This document shows, piece by piece, positions 20,796 to 31,559 of a stretch of 64,000 bases of DNA. Where the stretch lies: assembly GCA_030141605.1 (NCBI GenBank), contig JAQGDQ010000704.1:28501-92500 (forward strand), given 5' to 3'. The DNA comes from Tubiluchus corallicola (Eukaryota > Priapulida > Priapulimorpha > Priapulimorphida > Tubiluchidae). The notes below the pieces were generated by a model. It saw only the letters and a program-made list of their open reading frames with translations, was not told the DNA's origin and searched no databases. The translations under genes were made by a program, and so were the position numbers. Each line of letters starts with the position of its first letter. Position 1 is the first letter of the stretch.

Positions 20796-22500
20796 AAGAC
20801 CATGTTTGTGTACGGTCCGGCTTTTATGATGCCAGAGTTCTGGACAAGACGATGTCCAGAGTTCTGGACAAGATGATGAACACGACAACTGTATCCAAGA
20901 TGAGTCACTTTTTAAACAAACCAAGGTAAAATGAGGCTAACAGCCACTCGAGATAATAGGCTACAGTCAGGGACGCCGGAGCCACAGAGGCAGAAGGGCA
21001 GCGGCACCCTTGCCCTTTCCCAAGGGGGGCTGTCGCTTATTGTACCAAGTACGCGATTGTGGTATTATATGAACCATTTAATTGTCAGTCTACTACACTA
21101 AAGTACTGATTTAGTCTATGCTGCCATCTACAGTCGTTGTTTTACTCTAATTGCACAAAGTTTGTCAGAGATTGATTTTTGTTTCTAAATATTGTTTCCT
21201 TTTGCTTTTAGAGATAGTCATTAATCAGAGTAATTAGATTGTTAATTTCATGCTTTAATTCTGGTCCTAACTCTCTTATTCAAGTTTAAATAGAGAAAAA
21301 TTATAACATTATAACACAGCTTTCTGTAAACCAATAATCTTTATTCTGCTATCAAGAAGCCAAGCAGACTTTGATTTTGGTTTGATTAGTAGCCTGTAGA
21401 GTATAGGTGACCTTTCCTTTTATGGTCTGTATGCATGAATTTAATGTACCTTCTAATAGGAACTTGTATGTCTGGTCATGTGATTACAGCTTTATTCTCT
21501 CAGGCATGCAAGTTTCAGTTGATCTAGAGACAGCATTGAGAAAGGATGAAAATTTTCTACTGTTAAATATCATATTGCTAACTTTATGACTGTTTGTTCA
21601 ATTTTATGGTCTGTGAACATTCTGTACGTTTTACAATAAAATGATTGCAAATTTCTACAGGGGCAGTGCGAGAGAAAAATTTTGCCTTTTTGATGGCATA
21701 TGTGAGAGCCAGAAGGCATATGAGGTGCCTTAGTCATACCCTTATATATAACTCATATCATCATAGTGCGGCGACAGAAATATGGATAAACAAAATGTGA
21801 CATTTTCATAAATGCTGCCCTCACCACTGTAATTCGCTACCCGGCGCCTCAGGCTACAATGGAGTACTGAACGAATGAGACAATGACCAAAGAGAGTTCA
21901 AGCATCTAATATGCTGTCGACGTCCTCCTACAACTGAGTGAGATTTAAGTACTCAGAGAAATAGTCTCCTCGTAGAGAATTCCATAGAGAAGAGAAACTG
22001 GATTTGTAAGTACAGTTGTTGTTGGCATCCTTCTGTCTCGGAAGACAATGGAGTGTGCGTCAAGAGTGTCAGTTATTGATCACATTGATGGAGCTGCAGC
22101 GTCGACTGTGGCTGAGCAGTCCGATCCTTAAACCAGGGCGTCTCCAGGGCGCACGCCTGGGCAAGGTGTACAGAGATCCTGAGTTGCCCAGACAACAGGA
22201 ACCCCTCTCTTCCTCCCTGGTGTAGTCCAAAGGAAAGCGGAGCAATACGTTTGGCACCAGGTTGGCTGCAGGAGCTGCCGGAGTCAGTGAGCATGCTGCA
22301 CTGGCCCACCTTCGGGGCTCGACTCCTGATTTGGAAGGTTTACTCCTCTACACATGGCCGTTGGTCACTTGACCTCCTCCGCCCTCTAGCCATTGGCTGC
22401 CTTGTGCAGCTCCTCCGCCTAGTGTCGATACAGTGTGGCCATCCCGCAAGCCTACAGCACCTGGTATTCCTAGGTGGTCACCCATCCGTAGTGTATTAAG
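20796..22500. other. Left-arm-only block, AT-rich then GC-rich
   Basis: This block has no counterpart in the right arm, where sequence matching 20790 joins that matching about 22550. The first 1.2 kb is AT-rich with a GGGACGCCGGAGCCACAG patch near 20970. From about 22015 the base composition turns GC-rich and looks like an older retroposon body. I see no intact gene; frames up to 82 codons look incidental. Confidence 0.6.
22448..22487 (-). pseudogene. 5S rRNA 3'-third fragment
   Basis: Reading -, GGATGGGTGACCACC, then TAGGAATACCAGGTGC and TGTAGGCTT closely follow the last 40 nt of animal 5S rRNA (GGATGGGAGACCGCC, TGGGAATACCGGGTGC, TGTAGGCTT). The GC-rich tract downstream on - suggests a 5S-derived SINE body, but no complete 5S promoter is present. 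Confidence 0.75.
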
Positions 22501-23222
22501 TACAGTAAGTCTGCGCTTAACGACGCTAATGCTTTCCAGCAAAACGCGACGTTAAGAGAAACCAAATTTTCATAGAAAGTAACCTAAAAGAATTGAGATA
22601 CGTTTGACAGGCAAAAACCAATGCTGCTTGAATCACATAAATTAAACATTTTATGAGTTTCTTTATGAGTTATACTGATTAATTTCGTTCTTCTTGCTTG
22701 AAACCATCTTTCTTTCTTGCCAATACGTACCTAGTTAGCAGTTTCTCTTTCATTATGGTGTGAGACTAGGCAGCCATTAAACAATAAACACTGTAGAGTC
22801 AAAGTCAAGCGCTGCAACCTTGGAAATTTTATCATACCAGAGCACTGCATCATTTACTACCTAGTCTGGTTGCTATAGGAACAGGTTGCAGGTAGAATTA
22901 CTTCCCGCAAAGTTTGTTCACAGGTCTCGCTTGATAGAAATGGCAGTTAACATAGTAGTCAGTCGGGAAGCAAAAACGAATATAATAATTGCACTGTTTA
23001 CATTACTAATGCCATTTTAAAGCAGAATAAAACAATATGTACCGTTTTAATGCTTGAAATTAAATAAAAAATTATTGATAAAATGAAAATTGGCTTTGAG
23101 CAAAGAAAAAAATTGTCGTTAAAATGAAACGTGCGCCGTTAAGTAAAAAAGGTGTCAAATGCTCAGCGTCGCAAAAACGAAACGTCGCTAAATGGGGAGT
23201 CATTAAGCGAGGAAGTACTGTA
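22501..23222. mobile_element. MITE with TACAGTA...TACTGTA ends (CGCTTAACGACG family)
   Basis: Left end TACAGTAAGTCTGCGCTTAA, right end ATTAAGCGAGGAAGTACTGTA; about 722 bp with TA at the borders, as in Tc1/mariner-pogo elements. The right end continues into the tandem array 23341-24780, whose unit is this end. In the right arm the outer (left) end is missing, so a deletion there is likely. A partial relative lies at 58985-59085. Confidence 0.75.
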
Positions 23223-23340
23223 GATTTTCTTTGTGGGTGTGGTGTTGGGGGGTTTGGGGTTGTGTGTTTTGTGGGTGTTGTGTGTTGGGGGTTTGGGGTT
23301 GTGTGTTTTGGGGTGTGTGTTGGGGGTTTGGGGAAGTATT
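23223..23340 (+). repeat. G-rich tract, left arm only
   Basis: Repeated GGGGTTTGGGGTTGTGTG words with at least five runs of four or more G, able to form G-quadruplexes on +. A shorter relative interrupts the array at about 24537-24582. The right arm lacks it. Confidence 0.85.
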
Positions 23341-24780
23341 GATGTTCTACATGTGGAGAGTCGCTAAAACGAAACGTCACTAAATGGGGAGTCATTAAGC
23401 AAGAAAGTAGTGTAGATGTTCTACATGCTGAGAGTCGCTAAAACGAAACGTCGCTAAATGGGGAGTCGTTAAGCGAGGAAGTACTGTAGATGTTCTACAT
23501 GCTGAGAGTCGCTAAAATGAAACGTCGCTAAATGGGGAGTCATTAAGCGAGAAAGTACTGTAGATGTTCTACATGCTGAGAGTCGCTAAAACGAAACGTC
23601 GCTAAATGGGGAGTCGTTAAGCGAGGAAGTACTCTAGATGTTCTACATGCTGAGAGTCGCTAAAACGAAACGTCGCTAAATGGGGAGTCGTTAAGCGAGG
23701 AAGTACTGTAGATGTTCTACATGCTGAGAGTTGCTAAAACGAAACGTCGCTAAATGGGGAGTCGTTAAGCGAGGAAGTACTGAAGATGTTCTACATGCTG
23801 AGAGTCGCTAAAACGAAACGTCGCTAAATGGGGGAGTCATTAAGCGAGGAAGTACTGTAGATGTTCTACATGCTGAGAGTCGCTAAAACGAAACGTCGCT
23901 AAATGGGGAGTCGTTAAGCGAGGAAGTACTGTAGATGTTCTACATGCTGAGAGTCGCTAAAACGAAACGTCGCTAAATGGGGAGTCGTTAAGCGAGGAAG
24001 TACTGTAGATGTTCTACATGCTGAGAGTCGCTAAAACGAAACGTCGCTAAATGGGGGAGTCATTAAGCGAGGAAGTAAAGTAGATGTTCTACATGCTGAG
24101 AGTCGCTAAAACGAAACGTCGCTAAATGGGGAGTCGTTAAGCGAGGAAGTACTGTAGATGTTCTACATGCTGAGAGTCGCTAAAACGAAACGTCGCTAAA
24201 TGGGGAGTCGTTAAGCGAGGAAGTACTGAAGATGTTCTACATGCTGAGAGTTGCTAAAACGAAACGTCGCTAAATGGGGGTCGTTAAGCGAGGAAGTACT
24301 GTAGATGTTCTACATGCTGAGAGTCGCTAAAACGAAACGTCACTAAATGGGGAGTCGTTAAGCGAGAAAGTACTGTAGATGTTCTACATGTGGAGAGTCG
24401 CTAAAACGAAACGTCGCTAAATGGGGAGTCGTTAAGCGAGGAAGTACTGTAGATGTTCTACATGCTGAGAGTCGCTAAAATGAAACGTCACTAAATGGGG
24501 GAGTCATTAAGCGAGGAAGTAGTAGATGTTCTACATGTGGTTGTGGTTTGGGGGTGTTGGGGTTGTGTGTTTTGTGGGTGTAACGAAACGTCGCTAAATG
24601 GGGAGTCATTAAGCGAGGAAGTACTGTAGATGTTCTACATGTGGAGAGTCACTAAAGCGAAACGTCGCTAAATGGGGAGTCGTTAAACGAGGAAGTACTG
24701 TAGATGTTCTACATGCTGAGAGTTGCTAAAACAAAACGTCCCTAAATGAAGCGTCGTTAAGCGAGGAACTACTGCAGATG
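23341..24780. repeat. About 80 bp minisatellite derived from a MITE end, about 18 units
   Basis: Units hold GATGTTCTACATGCTGAGAG, TCGCTAAAACGAAACGTCGC, TAAATGGGGAGTCGTTAAGC and GAGGAAGTACTGTA. This is the terminal sequence of the MITE at 22501-23222. It begins about 45 nt downstream of the donor of exon 24825-25065. The right arm has only about 10 units (31560-32370). Confidence 0.93.
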
Positions 24781-24824
24781 TTCTGCTTTAACTTCAAAGT
24801 TTACTTAGTCGTTAAGAAACTCAC

Positions 24825-25065
24825 CTGAATATGTGTTTCCAGCAGTCGGGAGCGTGACTTCCCATCTCCATCCCTCTGCCCAGGATCACGTCCATGCTCA
24901 ACAGGTGCGCAGCGTGAAGACGGAGGACCTTGGGACGATTAGCGCCGGGCAACATGCTCTGCTTCGACAGCTTGCGCTCCACGGCCGACTTTTGGGCTTC
25001 CTCTTCTAGACAACACGAAGCGTCGGCCAGCTGGGCGAACACGAGTCCGCATCGGTGCTGCAGCC
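24825..25065 (-). CDS. ARFGEF3: ARFGEF3 exon, left copy (GLQHRCGLVFAQLADASC segment)
   Basis: This 241-nt exon on - encodes LQHRCGLVFAQLADASC, then VLRLHAAHLLSMDVILGRGM and CWKHIF(R). The motif LRLH.AH.LSMD.IL..G.EMGSH..DCW is characteristic of the region downstream of the Sec7-like domain in large Arf exchange factors of the BIG family. Acceptor CTCCTTGCAG, donor GTGAGTTTC. It joins in frame to the spacer exon 28679-28885 (VLG|LQHRC). Identical protein in mirror exon 31275-31515. Confidence 0.93.
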
Positions 25066-25145
25066 CTGCAAGGAGTAAAAGACAAGAACGAGATGGCAAA
25101 GCCTGTTTATTGTATTGATAATATGGTAAGCAATATGGTGCATTG

Positions 25146-25800
25146 TATAGGTTTTACATGTCAAATGTAGACCTACGTTAACTCAAATGTAGATTTAGGT
25201 AATTCAAATGTGTTAACAATGGTTTTCAAGAAATCTTAAGCGCTTTTGGTAAGTCAAATGTAGACACATGTCAAGTCAAATGTGACATTGGTATCTCAAA
25301 TGTGGATAGGTGTCAAAATTATAACTTTATAGGTCTACTAATAGTTCACTAATATTCTGTAAACTTTACATACCATTGAAACTGTTAGAGAAAATAATAC
25401 ATTCTTAAAATAAGCAATGTTTCTTGAGAGAAACTAAGTCATTAATGCAGTGCTAATGTATTACTTAAAAAACTAATTAGTGATTCACTGTTCATTGGCA
25501 AGTGGGAACCGATTTATTCTTTCCTACCGACGTTGTGGTTTATCAAAAAATTCAGTTTGAGGATAAGCAACGCATTTTTCAAAGTTATGGAAGCGGTGAT
25601 GACTATCTTTGGTTTATCTTTTTGTAATTTGCACTTAGATCAGTTAATTACCGATTTATTCAAAGTAATGCATCTACATTTGACATACCTAAGTCACATT
25701 TGAGTTACCAAAACACATTCGAAATTCCTATGTCTACATTTGACTTACCTAAGTCACATTTGAACTTTCCTGTGTCTACATTTGACGTGTAAAACCTATA
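25146..25800. mobile_element. Foldback-type element with repetitive inverted ends
   Basis: Begins TATAGGTTTTACATGTCAAA and ends, reversed, TATAGGTTTTACACGTCAAA. Both ends are built of repeated TCAAATGTAGA / TCAAATGTGACTTAG words in opposite orientation around a unique core of about 300 bp. GGTGCATTG occurs just outside both ends and may be a 9 bp target duplication. Mirror 30501-31194. Confidence 0.8.
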
Positions 25801-25954
25801 ATACAAGTAATTGGTGCATTGACAGATAATCACATAATTCATATTCGTAACTATTTAAAGAAAATTTTTTTCACTCTTTAAGGCTCACTCAAAGTCGTAA
25901 TTACATATTATGTTTTCCTTTCTCAACTTTCAGGTTTATTGCTCTTATACCATT

Positions 25955-27119
25955 GCTATTATTACATCATTTACTTCATCCTTATTTACATTAAGTTACA
26001 TTATCTACAGAAGCATGCATAACTATAATCATTTTTCCACTTAAGTAAGGTGAGTGTGTTAATAACCGTATGGTCGTACACTCACCTCGCACTACTCAAA
26101 TTATTACATCATTTACTTCATGCTTATTTACATTAAAATATCTACAGAAGCATGCATTACTATAATCATTTTTTCATTTAAGTAAGGTGAGTGTGTTAAT
26201 GACCGTATGGTTGTACACTCACCTCGCACTACTCAAATTATTACATCATTTACTTCATCCTTATTTACATTAAGTTATCTACAAAAGCACGCATAGCTAT
26301 AATCATTTTTTCATTTAAGTAAGGTGAGTGTGTTAATGACCGAATGGTCGTACACTCACCTCGCACTACTCAAATTATTACATCATTTACTTCATCCTTG
26401 TTTAAATTAAGTTATCTACAGAAGCATGCATAACTATAATCATTTTTTCATTTAAGTAAGGTGAGTGTGTTAATGACGGTATGGCCGTACACTCACCTCG
26501 CACTACTCAAATTATTACATCATTTACTTCATCCTTGTTTAAATTAAGTTATCTACAGAAGCATGCATAACTATAATCATTTTTTCATTTAAGTAAGGTG
26601 AGTGTGTTAATGACGGTATGGCCGTACACTCACCTCGCACTACTCAAATTATTACATCATTTACTTCATCCTTATTTACATTAAGTTATCTACAGATGCA
26701 TGCATAACTATAATCATTTTTTCATTTAAGTAAGGTGAGTGTGTTGATGACCGTATGGTCATACACTCACCTCGCACTACTCAAATTATTACATCATTTA
26801 CTTCATCCTTATTTACATTAAGTTGTCTACAGAAGCATGCATAATTATAATCATTTACTTCATCCTTATTTACATTAAGTTATCTACAGAAGCGTGCATA
26901 ATTATAATCATTTTTTCATTTAAGTAAGGTGAGTGTGTTAATGACCGTATGGTCGTACACTCACCTCGCACTACTCAAATTGTTACATCATTTACTTCAT
27001 CCTTATTTACATTAAGTTATCTACAGAAGCATGCATAGCTATAATCATTTTTTCATTTAAGTAAGGTGAGTGTGTTAATGACCGTATGGTCGTACACTCA
27101 CCTCGCACTACTCAAATTA
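25955..27119. repeat. About 140 bp tandem array with hairpin in each unit (8 units)
   Basis: Units hold ATTATTACATCATTTACTTC, AAGCATGCATAACTATAATC and a hairpin GGTGAGTGTGTTAATGACC...GTACACTCACC. The array forms the inner edge of the left arm; the right arm has only three units (29918-30350). Past ACTCAAATTATT at the array edge the arms diverge. Confidence 0.93.
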
Positions 27120-27472
27120 TTTTATTTTAAAGTTTATTAATGTGTTTGATATTGTATTTTTTGATGCGTGAAATAAAATTCATAGTTCGTACTTCATAGT
27201 TGATGGTAGTAACAAGTAGGGGTGAGAGTCGAATGTTCGAATTTTATTGGAACAAATTTTTTAGTTCGAATTCGATTCGAACCTAAAATTATATATTTGA
27301 ATAATTCAGCATTTCAATCACATACGTTCTTTATCGTGAAACTGTTTGAAACAACATGCAATTAGCATAATTTAGCTGTGATTTCTGTGCACAATTTTAA
27401 AAAATTGTTAGTGGTTTTACTGCAAAACAAAATCGAGTAACATGCATGATATTTTTGTAAGATTTTTGCAGT

Positions 27473-28620
27473 TGTTTGTCTCTTATTGTTGTTTGTGTGT
27501 CTGTCATGTTGATGTCATTTGAGTTTATTTACAATCTGATGCAATCATTACACATGATTTGCAGTTGTTTGTCTCTTACTGTTGTTTGTGTGCAATGTTC
27601 ATTTCATTTGAGTTTATTTACAATTCGATGCAATCATTACACACGATTTGCAATTGTTTGTCTCTTTTTGTTGTTTGTGTGTCTGTCATGTTGATGTCAT
27701 TTGAGTTTATTTACAATCTGATACAATCATCACACACGATTTGCAGTTGTTTGTCTCTTACAGTTGTTTGTGTGCAATGTTCATTTCATTTGAGTTTATT
27801 TACAATTCGATGCAATCATTACACACGATTTGCAGTTGTTTGTCTCTTTTTGTTGTTTGTGTGTCTGTTATGTTGATGTCATTTGAGTTTATTTACAATC
27901 TGATACAATCATCACACACGATTTGCAGTTGTTTGTCTCTTTTTGTTGTTTGTGTGTCTGTCATGTTGATGTCATTTGAGTTTATTTACAATCTGATACA
28001 ATCATCACACACGATTTGCAGTTGTTTGTCTCTTACAGTTGTTTGTGTGCAATGTTCATTTCATTTGAGTTTATTTACAATTCACTGCAATCATCACACA
28101 TGATTTGCAGTTGTTTGTCTCTTATTGTTTGTGTGTCTGTCATGTTGATGTCATTTGAGTTTATTTACAATTCGATGAAATCATCACACATGATTTGCAG
28201 TTGTTTGTCTCTTTTTGTTGTTTGTGTCAGTCATGTTGATGTCATTTGAGTTTATTTACAAGTCGATGCAGTCATCACACATGATTTGCAGTTGTCTGTC
28301 TCTTATTGTTGTTTGTGTGTGTGTCATGATGTTGATGTCATTTGAGTTTATTTACAATTCACTGCAATCATCACACATGATTTGCAGTTGTTTGTCTCTT
28401 ATTGTTTGTGTGTCTGTCATGTTGATGTCATTTGAGTTTATTTACAATTCGATGAAATCATCACACATGATTTGCAGTTGTTTGTCTCTTTTTGTTGTTT
28501 GTTATTTACAATTCAATGCAATCATTACACACGATTTTCAGTTGTTTGTCTCTTTTTGTTGTTGTTTATGTGTCATGTTGATGTCATTTGAGTTTATTTA
28601 CAATTCGATGCAATCATCAC
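27473..28620. repeat. About 92 bp minisatellite in the spacer, about 12 units
   Basis: Units hold TTGCAGTTGTTTGTCTC, TTGTTTGTGTGTCTGTCATG, TTGATGTCATTTGAGTTTAT and TTACAATTCGATGCAATCA. Two length types alternate, with and without the GTCTGTCATGTTGATG block. It starts about 58 nt downstream (on -) of the donor of the spacer exon. Long frames through it, up to 220 codons, are repeat translation only. Confidence 0.95.
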
Positions 28621-28678
28621 ACACGTCAATCACTGCAAACTATCGGCAAATGCCACACGGTGCACAAGATGCCCGTAC

Positions 28679-28885
28679 CGAGAACGCAAGTAAGCTTAGC
28701 CGCCTTCTGAAGACCGTCCAGACTCATGCACACGGCCGCATGCTCCCTCTGGTGGTGTTCCTTGTCGAACAGCAACGTCAAGCTGCTGGCGCCGCCACAG
28801 GCACTTTTGCCGCTGAGCACAGCCGACAGAACTTCCAGAATATTTCCCCAACATGCAGACAGGATGTGACGACATAGCCTCATGC
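28679..28885 (-). CDS. ARFGEF3: ARFGEF3 exon, single copy in the spacer
   Basis: This 207-nt exon on - encodes MRLCRHILSACWGNILEVLS, then VCMSLDGLQKAAKLTCVL(G). The phrase SLDGL..AA.L.C.LG is typical of the region just after the Sec7-like domain in BIG-type exchange factors. Acceptor GTGTTGTAG, donor GTACGG. The last G joins GG of the left-arm exon 24825-25065 to give an in-frame G-LQHRC. Only one copy exists and it faces left, so it can splice only to the left copy; the right copy has no such exon in the window. Confidence 0.9.
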
Positions 28886-28997
28886 CTACAACACATGACA
28901 GCGGAATTATGATGATTTGTTTTGGTTTAAACTGCATTTATTAATACACAGAAAACTGAAACGATACATACAAGAACAGCTTATAATGGCACTAGAT

Positions 28998-29481
28998 CAG
29001 GGGTGTGCAAATTGCGGCCCGCCGAGTGAATTTGTGCGGCCCGCGAAATGAGATTTGTCAACCTAATGAAAGTGCGGCCCGGGCGATTAATTGAGTGTAT
29101 CCAGCTGAAGTCCGTGCCACGATCCCAAAGATAGTGCGGGTAGTTTTTTCTACTAGATCGGATGCCATTAACCCTTACAAGACGGTTGTAGCTTAATGTC
29201 ACTGTACTACGCAGACTGTGTGATTCACATTACTAATATGCATTGTAATAAAATTACCACTATCTGTCCTGAAAGTAGAAATATATGGTTTGTAATATAA
29301 ATTTCAATAACTTCTAAAATAGTTTCTTGAGTGTAGTAGTAATGATGTACGCAGGTCGGATGCAAAAAAATCGTTATTAGGCTTTTCTGTACTTGGCTCC
29401 TTGATCAAACTGCATGTGGCCCGTAGGAATTGCGGGAAAGTTTAACGTGCCCCGGCTAATCAGATAATTTGCACACCCCTG
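28998..29481. mobile_element. hAT-type MITE in the spacer
   Basis: Ends CAGGGGTGTGCAAATTGCGG and, reversed, CAGGGGTGTGCAAATTATC; 484 bp; same family as 126-585. Flanks CACTAGAT (28990-28997) and TACTAGAT (29482-29489) agree at 7 of 8 positions, a slightly decayed 8 bp target duplication. Confidence 0.87.
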
Positions 29482-29917
29482 TACTAGATGATTGCCTAAC
29501 AGGTCTGTAAAAAAACCTGTATAAAAGTCTCTCACGTGAAGACAGTCACAGTATTAAAAATCATTAAGAAATACCATATAACTATATTGGTAGCAAAACA
29601 GGAAGTAAAACAGGAAGTAAAACATGCAAGGAAAAAATGGAGAGGATTAATTGGGGGCAGATGATATAAGAATATTTTTTTATTTTTTTTAAATTTAAGT
29701 TTATTTATTTATTTCCACACTGCATCTTACAATTATAATAAAAATACAGATAATTTCACTGAAGTAAATATAAATATAAATGCAATATTATCCAGAAATT
29801 ACAAAAGAGATTCTTATGCAGCATATACATGTGCAAATTACATTACAGAATAATTTTGATGCATACAGTTTGAGCCTAAAAGCATAGCTTAACTGTACGT
29901 GGAAATCTTAAAGAAAT

Positions 29918-30350
29918 GATTAATAATTTGAGTAGTGCGAGGTGAGTGTACGGCCATACGGTCATTAACACACTCACCTTACTTAAATGAAAAAATGATT
30001 ATAGCTATGCGTGCTTTTGTAGATAACTTAATGTAAATAAGGATGAAGTAAATGATGTAATAATTTGAGTAGTGCGAGGTGAGTGTACAACCATACGGTC
30101 ATTAACACACTCACCTTACTTAAATGAAAAAATGATTATAGTAATGCATGCTTCTGTAGATATTTTAATGTAAATAAGCATGAAGTAAATGATGTAATAA
30201 TTTGAGTAGTGCGAGGTGAGTGTACGACCATACGGTTATTAACACACTCACCTTACTTAAGTGAAAAAATGATTATAGTTATGCATGCTTCTGTAGATAA
30301 TGTAACTTAATGTAAATAAGGATGAAGTAAATGATGTAATAATAGCAATG
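29918..30350. repeat. About 140 bp tandem array, right arm (3 units)
   Basis: Mirror of 25955-27119 with three units instead of eight. The first unit starts at TAATTTGAGTAGTGCGAGG, right at the palindrome junction. Confidence 0.92.
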
Positions 30351-30500
30351 GTATAAGAGCAATAAACCTGAAAGTTGAGAAAGGAAAACATAATATGTAA
30401 TTACGACTTTGAGTGAGCCTTAAAGAGTGAAAAAAATTTTCTTTAAATAGTTACGAATATGAATTATGTGATTATCTGTCAATGCACCAATTACTTGTAT

Positions 30501-31194
30501 TATAGGTTTTACACGTCAAATGTAGACACAGGAAAGTTCAAATGTGACTTAGGTAAGTCAAATGTAGACATAGGAATTTCGAATGTGTTTTGGTAACTCA
30601 AATGTGACTTAGGTAAGTCAAATGTAGATGCATTACTTTGAATAAATCGGTAATTAACTGATCTAAGTGCAAATTACAAAAAGATAAACCAAAGATAGTC
30701 GTCACCGCTTCCATAACTTTGAAAAATGCGTTGTTTATCCTCAAACTGAATTTTTTGATAAACCACAACGTCGGTAGGAAAGAATAAATCGGTTCCCACT
30801 TGCCAATGAACAGTGAATCACTAATTAGCTTTTTCAGTAATGCATTAGCACTGCAAGAATGAATTAGTTTCTCTCAAGAAAAATGTTTATTTTATGAATG
30901 TATTGTTTTCTCTAACAGTTTCAATGGTATGTAAAGTTTACAGAATATTAGTGAACTATTAGTAGACCTATAAAGTTATTATTTTGACACCTATCTACAT
31001 TTGAGATACCAATGTCACATTTGACTTGACATGTGTCTACATTTGACTTACCAAAAGCACTCAAAATTTGTTGAAAACCATTGTTAACACATTTGAACTA
31101 CCTAAGTCTACATTTGAGTTACCAAGACACATTTGAATTACCTAAATCTACATTTGAGTTAACGTAGGTCTACATTTGACATGTAAAACCTATA
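30501..31194. mobile_element. Foldback-type element, right arm
   Basis: Mirror of 25146-25800, 694 bp, about 40 bp longer. The TCAAATGTGACTTAGGTAAG words differ in number. Confidence 0.8.
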
Positions 31195-31274
31195 CAATGC
31201 ACCATATTGCTTACCATATTATCAATACAATCAACAGGCTTTGCCATCGCGTTCTTGTCTTTTACTCCTTGCAG

Positions 31275-31515
31275 GGCTGCAGCACCGATGCGGACTCGTG
31301 TTCGCCCAGCTGGCCGACGCTTCGTGTTGTCTAGAAGAGGAAGCCCAAAAGTCGGCCGTGGAGCGCAAGCTGTCGAAGCAGAGCATGCTGCCCGGCGCTA
31401 ATCGTCCCAAGGTCCTCCGTCTTCACGCTGCGCACCTGTTGAGCATGGACGTGATCCTGGGCAGAGGGATGGAGATGGGAAGTCACGCTCCCGACTGCTG
31501 GAAACACATATTCAG
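31275..31515 (+). CDS. ARFGEF3: ARFGEF3 exon, right copy, first visible (LQHRCGLVFAQLADASC)
   Basis: Mirror of 24825-25065 with identical protein. Acceptor TTACTCCTTGCAG, donor GTGAGTTTC. It begins with two bases completing a split Gly codon, so an upstream exon ending in G is required. The only such exon seen (28679-28885) is on the opposite strand. The right copy is therefore 5'-incomplete in this window. Ends ...CWKHIF(R) and splices in phase to 39633. Confidence 0.93.
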
Positions 31516-31559
31516 GTGAGTTTCTTAACGACTAAGTAAACTTTGAAGTTGAAGCAGAA

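Larger units (their letters stand above)
1..27119 (+). repeat. Left arm of a giant inverted duplication
   Basis: The whole segment reappears as its reverse complement at 29918-52744. Paired landmarks include the first bases of the window (matching 52744), the GPCR (14735-15712 with 37034-38011), the 18S pseudogene and eight ARFGEF3 exons. Translations of the GPCR and of six exons are identical between arms. The left arm is longer because of a 510 bp MITE at 20139-20648, extra DNA at 19469-19980 and about 20796-22545, and longer arrays at 23341-24780 and 25955-27119. It may extend left of the window. It could be a true duplication or two haplotypes joined in inverted orientation. Confidence 0.95.
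27120..29917. other. Single-copy spacer between the palindrome arms
   Basis: Not duplicated in the window. It holds AT-rich unique sequence (27120-27472), a minisatellite (27473-28620), one ARFGEF3 exon on - (28679-28885), a hAT MITE (28998-29481) and AT-rich sequence with a TTTATTTATTTATTTCC start at about 29700. Confidence 0.85.

Noticed and set aside
22016-22499. 69-82 codon frames in the GC-rich left-only block
   Set aside because: Overlapping frames on both strands reflect GC-rich composition beside a 5S-derived fragment; no family resemblance.
28215-28877. 220-codon open frame on +
   Set aside because: It is translation of the 92 bp minisatellite running into the antisense of the ARFGEF3 exon on -; no independent coding evidence.
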